From Candidatus Omnitrophota bacterium (GTDB taxonomy: Bacteria > Omnitrophota > Koll11 > Zapsychrales > Fredricksoniimonadaceae), in assembly GCA_015233705.1 (NCBI GenBank), contig JADFXE010000021.1:1-17131 (forward strand): a stretch of 17,131 nt of DNA, written 5' to 3'. Positions 16,701 through 17,131 of the stretch are shown piece after piece (the first letter of the stretch is position 1; each line of letters starts with the position of its first letter). The position numbers and the translations under genes are program-made. A model generated the notes under the pieces. That model saw nothing but the letters and a program-made list of their open reading frames with translations, was not told the origin of the DNA and searched no databases.

Positions 16701-17131
16701 CTGATCGCAAGGTCCAGGGCATGTTGCTTGCAACTGCCCCAGCCATCCTTCCAGTCCTCCCGGGCGTTATGGATCTCCCGGCGGATCAGCGCGTTGTCAA
16801 ACAGAGCCGGCGCTTCAGGCACCGCGCCCTCGCCCAGGACCATCCTTGCGCTTTCGTCATAATCAATGCGGACCTCTGCCAAGGCTGCTTTAAGCTTGGC
16901 TTCGTTTTGGGAATATTCGCTCCCCTCTTCGTAAATATCAACAGGATCGTGTCTCAACTTCAAACCGTCAAAAGACTTGGCTTTCAGACTTTCAAAAGCT
17001 TTGACAATCCGCATCTCGCTGACGTTGATATTCGCCGTATAAACCTCAAAATCTTCTACCGCCTTGCGATAAACCTGACGATACACAGAAGCTTTTCCAT
17101 CTCCTGGCCGAGCCAAAACCCTGAGGACTTC
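10733..17131 (-). CDS. Giant multi-domain protein, 5' end beyond window
   Basis: The frame is open for 2,132 codons and continues past the window edge; numbering here is from a TTG at 17116. Residues about 60-185 look like a transglutaminase-fold domain (Cys129 in WGSCKQH, His159 in PHWW, Asp173 in VVDP). His401-Glu-Thr-Leu-His405 is an HExxH motif. Three XRE helix-turn-helix domains lie at 468-533, 555-620 and 640-702. Sigma-region-4-like segments lie at about 738-800 and 830-895 (LNPRQRAYLEMYYGIG). A membrane span is at 1002-1021. Residues about 1044-1165 are the antisense of hicBA. A second HExxH is at 1398-1402, a twin-arginine signal (GRRGFLKTLLGG) at 1423-1434, a coiled-coil-prone region at 1600-1670 and a second span near 2040-2058. 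The function is unknown; proteolysis, envelope modification or regulation could all be involved. It may yield several products by internal initiation or processing. Confidence 0.7.
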   Translation of the reverse strand, partial: EVLRVLARPGDGKASVYRQVYRKAVEDFEVYTANINVSEMRIVKAFESLKAKSFDGLKLRHDPVDIYEEGSEYSQNEAKLKAALAEVRIDYDESARMVLGEGAVPEAPALFDNALIRREIHNAREDWKDGWGSCKQHALDLAIRLIRQGITAEVMKGTLMVGPHWWVEAIADRRYVVDPFPEGVGRAWVEVSQTEGTDRFVIMEKTAPVAQTLYQGARDENLTAQAKNYAGNLGNYYEELAHQVSKLLCEIRLRLAMDGLPTETPETESLGVRLTMFENRALRLQRKGGVVVNYGSPTAPVPGRYPQASFNQPIEPACRIVTLMVAAGLQLFLGDFAGAKERWARAVKMLREIYDKYEEMSGRPFGARNDAQSFLYFLFAPIATTRRKYPLYDLLSDESRAFVDQHETLHQAFPDLDESQIIDLQFSGIAFQRVGTPAQLQRGVHEDFIPATCQCHVDSVPAAKETREPVAERIGLRIKKVEKESRIDTAELTRRTGFSEKMIERWQTGEGLDPTPNEVKSMAQALGVSLCYFLTAMEEKDLMALVVPWTQDKNRHAAKVLGAKIKVLRYKEGLTEKELCQKIGVKGYSIVWTWEYGFKKVSPRNVMKICETLKTTASELIAGMSEDKLMARKVSGPHGEGRRRLLGLKLVVLRYKRGLTVPQLAPKVGVAVRTLRNWETGLEAPRNRPVAERLAQALGMDINILLEEGRRDPLKGMYGHRRRMSGIDLLAIDLGVDNSEIRQERFLILNPRQRAYLEMYYGIGREPVERLKDIAQNLNAMGYLPRHSRNAVYSRIRLVVLRRETLAVLKKYKSGWEWLAHDTGKTEAELKQRARLLSVMEWEIVQLSYGIGVQRLDRAWDIQKALAQRHVLGKSRGLNTDLAVIDSRCRALKRLQGLLGESPHPIREVVKDDDVSQKAGLMLASDLEMELRQYGLSHPGGRVTDYLMGLMKEQRWMLLEYLVERIKSNDLVRGSLNQDERLVLDDSVAALRKAKALRPGSPALGLNPFVLLIPIVGPILFMGAFWPQFKVAALWAGGGLNQIFEFFDRKSGAFKDGVASALTTQKEPCLFKRLYCPLSGYLGQGNRGQAATSTSSMSTSESGIGWLSSFIVSRYNWMASLALRRHSSTDSPCVAQPKRAGTVTENPPEGSFSKSILNLRNMMTSLVSAIKDRLSLPSRKGENSSRSGSGRAVFDALFPQGTCKAPLYKVHSDEAGFKYYFDAFGKRWAWRNGRLEKGCWYLKTRSLAARAYALIYGVRELLRGNKYKALAFFDTLINPNNFWEIPLTSADSSKAPPADFHRVKPVNNLPQGKASGKTASLDVFHRAACMFRGARDMVSAEIFAKMCPIIGLAFRLWQTQARPMDVQHTPISWIDKNGAIAFHPAFKILAQISPETAQFILWHERLHQANPDASEMQLCRLQAAAMLGRRGFLKTLLGGAMGAALMPRQAIRLVTGADIPFQFADQVVENFLAGNFPVDMFPAGMIPPVADLRSRPLVSLITSLQSASGADAEILKDMVWDLQGNGPVYTGELLMGEARLRLGTLPFVLPDGQRLSASKILQDVTGCTPERTDLVYRNALSQAVAESAPQGVSVGQASAHEMDKFFRALADSESRVSREVSQKALALVQKQVQEIFILGLKEKERRARWRGEKALKYVEQAVQEILDQAASLSRKDLLVRYWQLRLAAQGVIMDEKTGKITGMLDGDELAAGQESWSQYADDLELEVEADAFHYGLLQKVRTVRLDEGLSGVEALEDCVASLDRLFALVGCLDREAVPVINALGKPASYSWPSWLAYHDIQRSFIGWLPSQYKAGIGSFFTVHQLNMVREELLPLRRFLTLVPMEGMGPDKATAHRTTPVAWASLEPYFADRIFNAGSQAAINRRILEEALDKMMAALDKMERVAASSAVGRIAAVILPAGPASPVGGQSPVDPARTRPEDAAPGMMSVFRQWYNWVRSDWMKALICDTIAVAVENFLIRFCLISKTYYVAHHPVEDAVMADALYDDIFSAPTWGKAWGIHSSRNRVWRKNLKQEPRHIENTMCSCFAAGALFLSLGVLAAQKTLLALSFPSWLLSKILWPSFAGTGSFPTTSWWYDAATRRAVDSIQFWLRQLAWRYFRDDRSKDPEHDPK
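11338..11369. repeat. GC-rich palindromic element inside the giant gene
   Basis: CGGGC at 11338-11342 pairs with GCCCG at 11347-11351. GCCT at 11351-11354 pairs with AGGC at 11366-11369, and GGCCCGGCCGG follows directly. The stretch encodes a Pro/Gly/Ala linker of the giant protein (about residues 1914-1940) between better-structured parts. It resembles small dispersed palindromes that insert in frame into genes, but only one copy is visible here. Confidence 0.35.
12862..12867 (-). promoter_or_regulatory. Possible internal ribosome-binding site before the Tat signal
   Basis: AGGCGG on the minus strand lies 5 bases before the in-frame ATG at 12856 (Met1421). That ATG begins MLGRRGFLKTLLGGAMGAAL, a textbook twin-arginine signal peptide. 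If used, it would give a separate Tat-exported protein of 707 residues from the 3' part of the giant gene. Confidence 0.35.
13636..13641 (+). promoter_or_regulatory. Strong ribosome-binding site of antisense hicB
   Basis: GGGAGG, 5 bases before the ATG at 13647, is a near-ideal Shine-Dalgarno sequence on the plus strand. It argues that the HicB frame is a real gene and not an accidental antisense frame. I see only a weak candidate promoter upstream (TATCCT near 13613). Confidence 0.6.
13647..13868 (+). CDS. hicB: HicB-family antitoxin, antisense inside the giant gene
   Basis: This 73-residue protein has the complete HicB/UPF0150 partial RNase H-like fold pattern. It runs from FKILLEKEPSGGFSVTVPAL through GCATQGESVEECLRNAKEAI to QLYLETMKEDNQPIP, and ends in a short acidic tail (VLMEEVEVAA). 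HicB antitoxins neutralise the HicA mRNA-cleaving toxin. No DNA-binding tail is attached, as in the short HicB group. The start ATG has a strong ribosome-binding site; a longer frame from 13521 has none and only adds antisense sequence. A hicA remnant follows immediately, so hicB now lacks its toxin here. The whole gene lies on the opposite strand inside the giant gene, whose own reading frame stays open across it. Confidence 0.82.
   Translation: MLRRFKILLEKEPSGGFSVTVPALLGCATQGESVEECLRNAKEAIQLYLETMKEDNQPIPDSDVLMEEVEVAA
13865..14014 (+). pseudogene. hicA: Degenerate HicA toxin, antisense inside the giant gene
   Basis: The frame overlaps the hicB stop (TTG at 13865) and reads VSLP, a TAG stop at 13886-13888, then ISGQRTIKTLEKAGFLLRRQ. 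RGSHAILK follows, then GAGLSVEEFKNLI and TAA at 14012. The ISG...KTLEKAGF start, the RQRGSH motif with the catalytic His, and the AGLSVEEF end are all typical of HicA. About 25 central residues, normally between the SH and AGLSVEEF segments, are missing. The join at AILK suggests a deletion between two short repeats, since full-length relatives commonly carry a second AIL-K just before AGLS. With an early stop and the core strand lost, an active toxin is very unlikely. Confidence 0.75.

Noticed and set aside
13646..17131. Splitting the giant frame into two genes at the hicBA insert, with a start at ATGATG near 13648
   Set aside because: No Shine-Dalgarno sequence precedes that ATG pair and there is no stop anywhere in the frame, so it is kept as one gene; an ancestral gene boundary here remains possible.

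Overview
This 17.1 kb stretch looks like chromosomal DNA of an uncultured Gram-negative-type bacterium. My best guess is a member of Omnitrophota (OP3) or a related PVC-side lineage. The guess rests on moderately high GC, an outsized multi-domain protein of unusual architecture, several stand-alone PilZ proteins, and glycan enzymes with lipoprotein, Sec and Tat export signals. No ribosomal RNA or other phylogenetic marker is present, so this is inference.

Left third (about 63-8217, minus strand): a five-gene glycan-use operon. Transcription starts near 8250 and reads leftward through a GH94-family phosphorylase-like enzyme, a lipoprotein solute-binding protein, two sugar ABC permeases, and a secreted GH-A/GH2-like glycosidase with a TPR-like N-terminal half. 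Spacings are a few bases, or an ATGA overlap at the last junction. No transport ATPase is encoded here, so one shared with other importers is presumably used. The logic would be extracellular hydrolysis, capture and import, then intracellular phosphorolysis. Two direct repeats resembling insertion-sequence ends lie just beyond the operon at the window edge.

Middle (8335-10706): two tandem PilZ-domain genes on the minus strand, a 350-base divergent intergenic region with two promoters and a strong hairpin, then a plus-strand pair (a small single-span membrane protein and a CvpA-family membrane protein). A third PilZ gene on the minus strand lies directly downstream of the giant gene. All three PilZ proteins keep both c-di-GMP-binding motifs.

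Right 6.4 kb (10733 to the window edge, minus strand): one uninterrupted reading frame of at least 2,132 codons, open at its 5' end. In order it holds a transglutaminase-like domain with a Cys-His-Asp triad, an HExxH motif, three XRE-type helix-turn-helix domains, two sigma-region-4-like segments, a membrane segment, a second HExxH motif, a twin-arginine signal inside the chain, a coiled-coil-rich region and a second membrane segment.

The most striking observation is that a hicB-hicA toxin-antitoxin locus lies antisense inside this giant frame (13647-14014, plus strand). HicB is intact and has a strong ribosome-binding site. HicA is a relic with an in-frame stop and an internal deletion. The giant frame nevertheless reads straight through the locus, so about 120 residues of the giant protein are the antisense translation of a toxin-antitoxin module.
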